Source of the DNA: Omphiscola glabra
Taxonomy: Eukaryota > Mollusca > Gastropoda > Lymnaeidae
Assembly (NCBI GenBank): GCA_964017045.1
Contig: OZ024798.1
Coordinates: forward strand, 13,268,630-13,332,629
Direction of reading: 5' to 3'
DNA: 64,000 nucleotides
Part shown: piece by piece, positions 36,556-48,300 of the stretch
Position numbering within the stretch: the stretch's first letter is position 1
Layout: each line of letters starts with the position of its first letter
The notes under the pieces: model-generated
What the model was told of the DNA's origin: nothing
Databases searched by the model: none
Seen by the model: the letters and a program-made list of their open reading frames with translations, nothing else
Made by a program: the position numbers and the translations under genes

Positions 36556-37423
36556 GGTGGGCATCAGGACAACACTGCTCACATAAGTAAACAACGCGGC
36601 GGCCTTGGACTGATATTTACCAGCCATTTCGCAATAACATATCCGAAATTCCCCCATTCCTTCATGTCTGAATCAGACCGATAGCGGACAGCATATCTTG
36701 AACATTTTTTTTCCTTCTCGGGTGTTTGGGGGAGCAGAAAAAAAAACAGCAAATAATTTTAGCCCCAACCTAAACAATATATTACAGAAAAATATTCGCA
36801 GAAACAAAATCCAAGCTACAATCACGCAACATACCGTTCACTGGTATAAGACGTCGGTCCTGGTCCTTCAAACGCTATTATTTTGATCCAGTGAATGTAA
36901 CACAGAAAACAAGCGTATTAATGTTCTTATTTCTTTCTGGGAGATTAATCCTTATCCTGCTGAAGGATGCTAAAGATGGTTGTCGTGTAGCATCACTGAG
37001 GGCCGAGCAGTGCTACGGTGAGTTGAACAAGGTTTAGGTGTAGGAATGGCTTGGACGAGGCGCACCAGCCTTGGCAATACAATAGCTTTGATACGTCACA
37101 ACGTCGCTCTTTCAGCTGGCTGCGGAAAAAAACGGGAAAAACTGAGGCTGCGTTTGAGTTCGGGTGTAGTGTGTTAGTCTCCGCGGATCGTTCACTGCGC
37201 ACGTGCGGTGCGAGTTAAAAAAAATCGCGGATTAACCGCTGCAAATTTTCTAATAAGATACTTTTCGTTTTGGTTGCTTTTTATTTATTTGCTAACGGAA
37301 TCTAACTTAATGGCCTTAGAAAATAAATTAATCAGCTTCAACATTTGTCAGGTTTTTGATGTTTTTGATCTGATGTAGACAGTCTCATAACAACATTAGG
37401 TCGACAAGGTCAAAACAAGAAAA

Positions 37424-37512
37424 ACATTTTCTGGAACATTTTCTGGAACATTTTCTGGAACATTTTCTGGAACATTTTCTGGAACATTTTCTGGAACATT
37501 TTCTGGAACAGG
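37424..37512. repeat. 12-bp tandem repeat, seven to eight copies
   Basis: Perfect TTTTCTGGAACA units. The following 37520-38700 contains MITE-like GC patches near 37820-37930 and an A run at 38382-38410, but no gene. Confidence 0.95.
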
Positions 37513-38379
37513 CTACTTAGCCTGAAAAAGTTTCTCCTGTCTTGGTAACAACTCCCCCACCCCCCTTTAAGTCCACCTTTTCTTTGTACCCCCTTAAGAT
37601 CTGGGGTAACTCCTTTCCATTTTTGTTTCCCCTTTCCACTCTTCATTAAAATACTTTTTAAAAAAATAATGTGTAAATACTTTTGCAAGTTACCCTCTAT
37701 CTGGTACATTCAAATTAACCTGAAGTGGGTACAGATGCAGGTAGGAGCTCTCAAGGCAGGGAGTGGGTAACAAAATAGAACGTGGGTACCAAGACAGGAA
37801 AGGGGTATCATGATCAGAGGCATAGGAAAAGGGCGCAAAAGGGGCGGATCGCCACCCGGATGGCCCTTTTTTTTATATTTAGGGGGTACTAGCCAGTGAC
37901 CATTATGGGGAAGGGGGTGCCAAGACAGGAATGGGGTGCAAAGTAAGGAGGGGACACACTACACGAAACACGGGAAAGTAAGCAAATGAAATCTTAAATA
38001 ATTATTGATATTTTTTCACACACCTTTGACTTTGGAATGTATACAATATGTGTACTCTATTTATTAATGAAAAATATTTTTAAAAAGTTAAACAAAGTGT
38101 CAAAATAACTCACCCATTCCTCTCTGGAATCTAGCGCACAATAAAACTCCATTCGAAAGATTGCATCGCTATAGATTATGTACAGAAATCACAATACGGT
38201 ATCTGTTTCATGAAAACAATGAGTTTAAAAAAAAAAAAGTCTTAATACGTTCTCCTTGGGTTTAAATACGGTTGAAGAGGAAGTGTAATCAATCCACAGA
38301 GCAGTGACACATGCAATGCACTCAAGTCCGGGTTCGTTGTTTGGCAACGTTTTAGTTCATCACCAAGTGCAAACCACAA

Positions 38380-38410
<31 letters not shown>

Positions 38411-38699
38411 TTGCACTGATAACTAGAGGCATCATCTTGAATCTTGTTATAGTCAACATAGTCACTACATTGCCATGTTTATCGCCGAGTTGTGCGGTAG
38501 CCAAGTTGGGATACATGTTGGCTATAACAGGGACATAAAGAGCTTTAACACAGAAAAAAACCTGGGTGGGGGGGGGGCGGGCATATTTTCCATCGTCTTA
38601 CTCTTACAGTGATCCCGCTGCAAACAAGTGGTCCGTCTGTAAGCTGGTGGTTATGTTGCTCAAGTCAGCAACAACCTTGAGCAGTATGTTAAAATTTTC

Positions 38700-39885
38700 C
38701 AGCTGAGTGTGTTACTGTGCAATTAATCACCAGGAGAGTGTGTTACTATTTTCGGCACAGTATGTTAAATTAACAGTACATTGGGTCACCATTTTCAACA
38801 AATTATGTTTAAATTACCAGCACGGTGTGTTACCGTTTCCGGATCATTATCTTAAATTACCAGCACAGTGTGTTACCATTTTCAGCACTATATGTTTCTG
38901 TTTTCAGCACAATATGTTAAATTACCAGTACGGTGTGTTACCATTTTCGTTACAATATGTTACATTACCAGTATAGTGTGTAACCATTTTCAGCACAATA
39001 TGTTAAATTACCAGTACGGTGTGTTACCATTTTCGTTACAAAATGTTACATTACCAATATAGTGTGTTACCATGGTCGGCACACTATGTTACCTTACGAT
39101 GCAATGTGTCACCATTTTCAGCACAATATGTTAAATTAACAACACAGTCTGTTAAACTTTACAGCACAATATGTTCAATTACCAGTACGGTGTGTTACCA
39201 TTTTCGTTACAATATGTTACATTACCAGTATAGTGTGTAACCATTTTCAGCACAATATGTTAAATTAACAACACAGTCTGTTAACCTTTACAGCACAATA
39301 TGTTCAATTACCAGTACGGTGTGTTACCATTTTCGTTACAATATGTTACATTACCAGTATAGTGTGTAACCATTTTCAGCACAATATGTTAAATTAACAA
39401 CACAGTCTGTTAACCTTTACAGCACAATATGTTCAATTATTACCAGTACGGTGTGTTACCATTTTCGTTACAATATGTTACATTACCAGTATAGTGTGTA
39501 ACCATTTTCAGCACAATATGTTAAATTAACAACACAGTCTGTTAACCTTTACAGCACAATATGTTAAATTAACAACACAGTCTGTTAACCTTTACAGCAC
39601 AATATGTTCAATTACCAGCACAGTCTGTTAACCTTTACAGCACAATATGTTCAATTACCAGCACAGTCTGTTAACCTTTACAGCACAATATGTTCAATTA
39701 CCAGCACAGTCTGTTAACCTTTACAGCACAATATGTTCAATTACCAGCACAGTCTGTTAACCTTTACAGCACAATATGTTCAATTACCAGCACAGTCTGT
39801 TAACCTTTACAGCACAATATGTTCAATTACCAGCACAGTCTGTTAACCTTTACAGCACAATATGTTACATTACCAGCACCACTGT
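38700..39885. repeat. About 41-bp minisatellite with 123-bp higher-order units
   Basis: Units share CAATATGTTAAATTACCAG and GTGTGTTACCATTTTC. Toward the right a three-unit block (about 123 bp) repeats, and then a single 41-bp type (CAGTCTGTTAACCTTTACAG) takes over. 39900-41340 contains three long C runs and no clear gene. Confidence 0.93.
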
Positions 39886-41346
39886 GCGTTCCCGTACATA
39901 ACAGCATGAGATTTTTTTAAAATTAAAATTTTTCGGAAATATTTTCATGTCACATATATTTCTCCCCCCCCCCCCCCCGACAGAATTCACATACAACTTG
40001 CACTCACTCCGAGAAGGCCAACCCATCAGTCGACCACAGCCAGAGCCCAGCTCGGCTAGTGAGTGGTGGTTTTATCCGTGTCGCAAGCAGGAGGAGAAGC
40101 AGGAGGGCGAATTATTGATTCCTGTCACCGACGTATTCCGTTTGCTGTATTCTATCCCCTCGCTCACAGTGTCTCACGTCTAGTGCGGTGACCTGACCTT
40201 TGACCTCATTTTTACGTGACCCCTTTGCGCCTCGGTGAGTGTAACAGCAAGGGTTTCTTTTTCCTTTTTTTTAAAAATGTAGCAAAAAAAACAAACAAAA
40301 AAACAAACAAGCAAAAAAACAACATGGTTGTCAAAGTACAACTTACTATAAGCAGCTATGAGTAGTGTTTTGAAATCTTCTTTGCCCCCCCCCCCCTCCT
40401 CATTTCCAGCCCGAGCACCAAGAAAGGCCTTATGTCACTCATAGCGCTCCCCCACAACCCCCACATACAAACTTTCTTATTTCTTTTAGTGCAAGAGCTT
40501 AACAACAAAATGTGGTACAAGCTGGCCTGGAGTAGATTAAACATCAATTTCGCGTCCTGTTTCTGTCCTCGAGGTTCAATGCAATAATGTAAAAGTTTGC
40601 AATAAGTGAAATATATTTGAAGTATAATAAATGACAAACAATAACAGTGGTCAACTAAAAAAAAAATCCCGCATAGGTTTTCCCCCTCAACCCCCACTTT
40701 TTCAATTTTGAAACGTAAATTTTAATACATTTCCCTCTAAGAGGCTTAATGCCCCCCCCCCCCCCCCAACCCTCACTTTTTTTGTTGTTTTGGGTTTCCG
40801 CCCCCACAATGATCTTCAAAATGCTATGTTGGTAAACAGTCAGCTAGTGTAGCGGTTCTCAATTTTTATTTGCCTCATGGTCTACTTACACTTAATTCAC
40901 CTCCGTGCGCACCCTTCCCCACCCTCTTTTTTTTGTGTGCCTGCTATTAACTTTAAAAAAAAAATTCTCTTGGTATATGCATAAAGTCTTAATTTTAAAA
41001 AAAAAAATTCTTGGTCGCCCCCGCCCCCCCCCCCCCCCATATGTAGTGCACCACACATTGAAAAGCACTGAGCAAGAGTAACCAGTGTGGAAAGGTTGGG
41101 GCCTGAGGGTTACCGGAGGTTTGCACGAAACCATATTGTTCCTAGGAAGGTTGTTCGAATGGAAGTTGGTTCGAACGGCGGTTTGTTCGAACGAAAGATT
41201 AGTTGAAACGGGAAGCCGAGATTACTAAACAGGGGTAAATAGAGGAACTAGGGGAAATAGTTGGTAAAATGGGGGAACATTAATTTCTTTCGTTTCAATA
41301 AACTTCGTTTGCAAGCTAACTTGTGTTCGGATAGCATTCCTTAGAG

Positions 41347-41544
41347 CAGCGGTTCTCAACCTGTGGGTCGCGACCCCCTTGTGGGGTCGAACGACCCTTT
41401 CACAGGGGTCGCCTAAGACCATCGGAAAACACATATACTCAACGGTTATGAAGCAGCAAGGAAAGTTACTTTGTGGTTAGGGCTCGCCACAGCATATGGA
41501 ACTGTATTAAAGGGTCGCGGCATTGGGAAGTTTGAGAACCACTG
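41347..41544 (+). mobile_element. SPIN-like hAT non-autonomous element, copy 1
   Basis: Begins CAGCGGTTCTCAACC and GGGTCGCGACCCC, contains GGGTCGCCTAAGACCATCGG and GGGTCGCGGCATT, and ends TTGAGAACCACTG. Flanked by CCTTAGAG/TCTTAGAG (7 of 8). The sequence matches my memory of the SPIN_NA consensus ends and body but lacks its AT-rich centre. Confidence 0.82.
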
Positions 41545-42535
41545 TCTTAGAGCAAATTGGTTTCATTTTAATTTCCGTTTACGGAGCCTCATGGTAAACG
41601 TCATCAACGTAGGAAAACTCAACTTTCACCCTAGTGTAAAAGCGTTTTTTTCTTCTTCTTAAAGCGGGAATTCATTACACGTTAAAATAACACGGTTTTA
41701 CTTTATTCCTGGATATTAGGCATACAATTGTGTCGCCTTATCGAATGGATAATTGTGAGGTTTGTTTGTGTGTATTCAACAGTGGCGTCAGACCGTGGTG
41801 CGCAGCAAATAGTTCGCATCAGCGTACGTGAAACCGCGCCATAAATAAACGTTTGTAGGAGCGCGCAAAAAATTTTTGTCATTACCACCAAGATTATCAC
41901 TCACGGAACGCGAGTACCGGTCAGTTAAAGGCTTTTAAAAAAAAAAAAAATAAATAGTTGTTACCAGACATGCGCAATCAATTTGAAGGAAACAAAATTA
42001 AATGTCTTCCCCATTTGACAATATTGTCTCATTAGTTCAGCAAGGCAAGTACTCCATTTCAGCTCCATTTCTAAAACATACAACGCTGAAGTTCATCTGA
42101 GAACGTTCAACAAATACTAACACATTTTTAAACATTTTGAAATAAGGTTTGTCATTTAATGGTGTAACTCTAGTAAAAGCACATCCGGGCATTGCGGTTC
42201 TTGTCAATCTCATTTGGATTTTAATAATAAAAACATCCTTGTATTCCGTCTGGCCAAGCTCTCAACAGCTGTTCGGTACTTCTACGTTAATGCGATCCAG
42301 AATCGTGGGTCTTAACCTCGACGAAAAAGTGTTGAGAACTTTATTTTACGAAATATTTTGCAAACAAAATGTTAATGCTATATATAATATAAATTATAAG
42401 CGGAAATAAAATCTATTTTTACGAAAACATTGTCATAAAAGTAGTAACAATAATATTTTATATGAATAAGTGAAGTTTGCCGGTATTAGAAATGACAAAC
42501 ATTATTCTTGGGAGATTCGTGTTTTGTCTTGTCTG

Positions 42536-42559
42536 CTGAAGAAGGCGTCTCGCCGAAAC
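42536..42559 (+). ncRNA. Degenerate hammerhead-ribozyme-like core
   Basis: CTGAAGA matches the CUGANGA box; a perfect GGCG/CGCC stem II with a TCT loop and then GAAAC follow. In minimal hammerheads of Penelope-like retroelements GAAAC is followed by GUC at the cleavage site; here it is GCC, which would remove the conserved U. Stem I pairing is not obvious. Probably a dead remnant. Confidence 0.35.
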
Positions 42560-43750
42560 GCCCCTTTAATTATCCTGTCTTTTCAAGTCATGTTTAAACA
42601 TATCTTGTTGCAATATTTCTTCACACGGCTTGAAACCATTCTCTCATGTATCAGCCTTTATTCTTTTGAAGCAGGTAAGTCTTTTTGTGAAAATTATATA
42701 AATTTATGCATAAACGAAATCAACTCGATTTTCCGATCTCTGAATATCAGAAACGTGGATTATCCGGACTTGTCTCCAAGGTAACATTTGTTACCCACGG
42801 AACTATTTCAATCCATTCGGGAAGAGCAAAATGTAACAGATTGGGTCCAAGAATCTGCTAAAGAGGGATATATTTCTCTGGATGCACAATATGCACTGTG
42901 AAAAATGGCAGCGATTCCGCCCCTGGCAGCCGGGGCGTTGTTTCTGCCGGGATTCACATTATTTATTATTTCTCTCAAGAGTGCCACGCTATATTCGATT
43001 GGCGCTCGGTTTTCCCGGAAGTTATTTTTATAAAGTGTTAGTTTTATTTTCTTGAACTGATGAACAGCAAAAAAAAAACAACAAACAAACAAAGAAACAG
43101 TCAATGTATTTTTTAAACTACAATTTTTCATTTAAGTGTAAATCATCCTTTTTTTTTTTGGTCATCACTCTAAACTCCAAATATTCAGGCTAAGATTTTT
43201 AAGTGATTCGACAAAATACAAATTCAAACGTTTCGGCCCACCGCCTTAAACTGTACAACAACAACAAAAATTAATAATATCTTGACTCATATTCACGTAA
43301 AAAACGTTTATTCTAACCATAACTTAAAAATGAAAGAAAAGCAAATAATAAGAAATGACACAAAGTCCCTAAACTTCCTTATCGTATTTTTTGTGTGTTG
43401 TTGCTATAGGAAGGAGCCGGATCCCATATCACAGTTTCATTTGATTAAACTAAAAACTTAGTTGTACGTAATTCGGGAAGAAAGCTATATGGGTACTGGA
43501 CACCTTAATAGATTTATTATCTTTTAAGTCAATGTGGTTGACCTGATTTAATATTTTTAGGAAACTTGGTTTTTATAAAAAATATCTGGAGAGACATCGA
43601 ACTGTAGAGCATCATCCGTGGAGTGCGACCAAATTGCTTGCATTTGGACAAAGCCGATATTTTTCCACTTCGGTGTAGTTTCAAATACCTCTTTCATTTC
43701 TCTAAACTCAATTAATTCTAGTAAGTTGAGTAAGGAAAATAAGAACAGAC

Positions 43751-43756
<6 letters not shown>

Positions 43757-43802
<46 letters not shown>
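43757..43802. repeat. (TA)n microsatellite
   Basis: Uninterrupted TA dinucleotides. The surrounding 41550-44700 has no recognised coding sequence apart from the hammerhead-like motif. Confidence 0.95.
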
Positions 43803-43804
<2 letters not shown>

Positions 43805-44704
43805 GCTTATATATAAATTTATAGTCTGAAAAATTTCTTACAATTCATGGTATCTTCATCCAATCCATGTTTACATAGACAAATCAAAACAGCGACCAAT
43901 GATACGAAAGATGAGCTACCTCAAGCACTCATTTCTTCTCGAAACAAACATTCGTTTTTTTTTTTAAGCGGTCATAACCGGTGCGAACATCATGTGGCAA
44001 ATTTTAGACGCTTCTTGTGTAATGAAGTAAGGGTCGGGGGGAGGGGGGGGGGGCGAAGAGATTCACACTTGTTTCATCAACTTAAGAATTACAGAGCCGG
44101 TTGAATGATTGCGCAGCCCATTAAAAAAATTTTTTTGACAAAGAGAGATAACCCTCAAATAGAAGTTGCATTTCCAGAACGTGCAGTTGCTACCCTGTTA
44201 AAAGGTTTCGCTAGATCATGATAGAAACCAGTTTTAAGTCGTTGTGAGGGAGGAGACGATATGTTGTTTAAGAGACAGAAGATATATATATATATCTAAA
44301 CAGAACGGAACAAATCTCTGAATAAACGTACCCCCTACCCCTCCCCCCCCCACGGGAATGGTGAAGGACTGTCTGTAAGACTGTCTGTAGGCTTATTGTT
44401 AAAATGCCGGAAGATAAGGCGTAAAACTGTCTGTAGACCTTTTGTTTAAAGACTTGCAAGAAGAGTGTAAGACTGTCTTTAGTCTTATTGTTTACAGGCC
44501 GGCGCATATTACGGAAAATGAGAAGTTCACTTGTTGTTGTTGTTGTTGTATTTGCTCAAAAGACCCGGTGTAAAAAAAAAACTACACTTTGAAAACAAAA
44601 CACCCTTAAAGACAATTACATGTTTACTAGCATATATTTTTAAAAAAATGAACAACCATATTATTTTTATGAATTGTATAAACCATTTATTGTTGTGTCT
44701 ACAT

Positions 44705-45059
44705 CAGAGTTGGGCAACCTTGGTGCGCAGAGGCCCGCTTGGATATAATTTTCAGAGGGGCTTGACCTCAAGTTATAAATGAAGCACTTTTTAAAATATA
44801 AATTGACAATAATCAATAATTATAGCGCAATATTGATTAAAATATCAGTTTGGACAATAAATTTAACACAATTATAATGAGATGATAACTAACATATAAT
44901 GCCATTCTATTTATAAAGTTAACATAGAGAAATATTAAACCAGTTCCGGGAGGGTCTAACGTGGTCACAGAAAAGTTTCAGCGGGCCGTAGGTTGCCCAC
45001 GGGCCGTAGGTTGTCCACGGGCCATAGGTTGTCCACGGGCCGTAGGTTGCCCATCACTG
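44705..45059. mobile_element. hAT-like element with amplified terminal repeat
   Basis: Starts CAGAGTTGGGCAACC and ends GGTTGCCCATCACTG, flanked by GTCTACAT/GTCTAGAT (7 of 8). The right terminal region (GGGCCGTAGGTTG...) is repeated four times with a period of about 19 bp at 44980-45053. Lies just downstream of the gene A stop codon. Confidence 0.75.
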
Positions 45060-45129
45060 GTCTAGATGGATAGGACTTCACTGTTAAAAATATGTTTCTT
45101 TTTGTACACCTGCTGACACAAACTTTTGC

Positions 45130-45335
45130 TTATTTTCTAACTGAATCAGCACAACGCATCCCGCGGCCGATTTGGTGACACCGAGCATCGTCCTGCTTCC
45201 CAGACAACTTGGACGCGATGAAAGCAATGAGCCTGTGAACAGCGCGCCTAAGGAGGTTGAACATCAGCTCAACTAGTTCTCCTACCGTGAGAAGACTGGC
45301 ACCCAGGAACAGGCCCATGTTGCCACCGATCACAC
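45130..45335 (-). CDS. DEG/ENaC gene A, terminal M2 exon
   Basis: Acceptor CTTAAACAG above 45335. Encodes GVIGGNMGLFLGASLLTVG, ELVELMFNLL and a basic tail ending ...CADSVRK then TAA at 45130-45132. GLFLGAS is the pore and selectivity-filter signature of the superfamily. A possible poly(A) signal (AATAAA on this strand) lies at 44691-44686, which would place the hAT element at 44705-45059 in the 3' UTR. Confidence 0.95.
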
Positions 45336-48300
45336 CTGTTTAAGTTGAGAAAACGTTGTAAATTTTTTTTCCCTGACGTATAAATTACAACTTAATTAGC
45401 CGCCACCTGACTATACACCAACACCAACACCGTGTGTGCAGACTTACAAGACGCCAACTACAAAAAAAAAACAAAAAAAAAAAAAAAAAAAAAAGGGAAA
45501 ACAAACAAACAAAATGCATGAACATTTTTCAAAATGGGCCAAAACCTGAAAGGTCAAGGTCAGAATGGCTATTGAAACAGGATGATGATGAAATCTATTT
45601 CTGTGTTCGTAACAATTTCACGAGGATGCATGTGACTTTACTGTTGTTACTGTTTCTCAAAATTGCGTTTGTTGGTAAAGATGCGTGGGAGCTTTGTCAG
45701 CAGATTTACAGAACAGCTACTTTGTTAGTTACTTCTCGACAGATACATTGGGCGTATAGTTTCCAAATTAAACAATCATGAAAATAATAATTAACAAATC
45801 GAGTATGAAACTTATTATATTTCTATTTACATTTATTAAGTATCCCTTCCAAAATATACCCCCCCCAGCCCTTAAACAAAATCAAACCAAAAACAAAAAC
45901 AGCTTCCTTCTATTGAACACATACACATCTTTTTAAAAAAAAAAAATTATAAGTTTTACTACAATTTATGAACTTGCAAATTAGCCATAGCTCAGGGTGT
46001 ATCTTGGTAGCTCAGGGTGTGTCTTGGTCAAGATCTGATGTTCGGATTTGAAGAAACTTAAGCCAATTCAAAAGGGTGGATGGAAATGGATGTGGTATTA
46101 ACACTTGTAGTTGTAGCATTGTATGCATTGTGTTTTCAATATCACTAGATAATCTTTCTGTGTCAAGGCATCGGGAATTTAATCAGACACACGGTGTCTA
46201 TAACATCATGACAAGATGTCAATGTCAAGACTTTAACCAGACACGAGAAGTCAATATCAAGAATTTAACCAGACACAGGATGTCAATAAATATCAAGACC
46301 TGAATCAGACACATAATGTCAATATCAAGACTTTAAACACACACATGATGTCAATATCATGACTTTAACCAGACACATTATGTCAATAGCAAAATTATGA
46401 CTCTGATCAGGCTCAGGCCCTCTCCACTCACCCATGACCGAGTGCATCGTGTACTCAGGTACGTGCTCCAGCTCTCTTACAATCATGTCTTCATAATGGA
46501 GGTGGATGGCTATCAATGTCTCACGCCTGATGAGTGGACACATAATAAAAAAGCATTCTTAAAATTATTCAATGTTTACGTTCAGTTAGCCAGCGGTTCT
46601 CAAACTGTGGGTCGCGACCCCCTTGGGGATCGAACGACCCTTACACGGGGGTCGCTTAAGACTATAATAAAACATAAACTTAAACTCATTCTTAAGAAGT
46701 AGCAACGAAAATAATTGTATGGTTGGGGGGTCACATTAACACGAGGAACTGTATTAAAAGGTCCCGGCAGTAGGAAGGTTGAGAACCACTGAGTATATAT
46801 GTTATGTTCCTTTCTGAAGTCAGTAATCTGTTGTCAGTATCAATGGACTTGAATGTTTATGATAAAAGAAAAAAAAATTATTGTAAGTTTGTCATAGTTT
46901 ATCTCTGACACCCTACACACTTTACAAGGATAAACCGAACCGTTTGCGCATACAAATAAAAACTGATGTTTGCGTTGCAGTATTTGGGGGTGATTTTAAA
47001 ATTTTAATATATTTTAAAAACAAAATTTCTTTAGAAAAAATTTATTTTGCATTTTGAATCTCTATACCCCCACCGGGGTTGCACCCCACCAGTGGCGTAG
47101 TGAGGGGGGGCAAGGGGGGCATCATGCCCCGGGCGCTACTCACAAAGGGACGCCAAATGGTAGATTTTACTATAATATTGTATCGTTTTCGAATAGGGGG
47201 GGCGCTAAAAAGGTATTGGGGGGCGCTAAAAAGGTATTGTGCCCCGGGCGCGAGTTAAGCTCGCTACGCCACTGCACCCCACGGGGGCAACCCCCACTCC
47301 CGAATGAAAGTTGTTATGCTTACGTGTCATTGACGTCTTTAGTGAGCTCCGGAGCCAGTTTGTGCATGATAGCCCTGAATCCAGGGGCGGGGAACCGGGC
47401 GTGCGATATGATGGGTACATAAGAACTGGTCACACATAGCAGCGGACAACCGAAGCGGTCTCCCTTAATCGCCTTCGCATAGGCGTCGTCTGGAGAAAGT
47501 TTTTAAACGAAGTAATTGTTTTAGGACATGTTAAAGGACTGCTGGTATTTTTAAAACCGTTTTTCTAATACTGTACTAATAACCCCCCTTTTTCAGTTAT
47601 AAAGAAAAAACAGCGACATTTAATTGGGGTTTTTTCATTGCATTATGAGGATATCTTCCAAGTGGGACAGGATTTTAGTGAGCAAAGTGAGGCATGATTT
47701 TAGTGAGCAAAGTGAGACAGGATTTTAGTGACGATTTAGCGTTTAAAAATATCACGTAATATTACAAATTTATAAACATACCGAAAGTAGGCACGTAGCA
47801 TCCTAAGAAATCTTTCACGGAGCAGTCTGTAAGAAAGGATACTGACTTAAGATTTCAGTATGTGTATGTGTGGAAACACGTTCTTCATCCCCCCGGGTAC
47901 GTACAATCGGTGTGACATAATAGCCCCCGTAGATGAATATTTTAATATTTCAACGGGATGGGCAGCCACACCCCCCCCCCCCCAACATAACATTGTTTTT
48001 AAAACCTTTAGCCAAATCCAAGAGAAAATTTTAAGTACCAGTTTATCTTTTAGCTTTACATTTGTCAAAATTCTGAATCTAACAGAAGTTAGGGGTTGGA
48101 TTCAGAATTCTTAAGAAGATCATTATTATAGTAAAAAGAAAAGCTGTAGCCGGAATTCATTACAAAATCGGTCATCATTTCTAATAATTGTTCAACCACT
48201 TGTTCTAAAATAACTTTAAAAAAAAGTGTACGCCATTTGTCTTAAATCTAGTATGAATCATGAAGATCATATTGCCTTTAAAATAAAAGAAAATGGATTT

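Noticed and set aside
40010..40237. Possible first exon of a plus-strand gene (donor-like GTGAGT near 40234)
   Set aside because: No downstream plus-strand exon or recognisable protein was found, so the donor alone is not enough.
42470..42784. 104-codon plus-strand frame containing LLKKASRRNAP
   Set aside because: The phrase is a translation of the hammerhead-like motif region; no protein family recognised.
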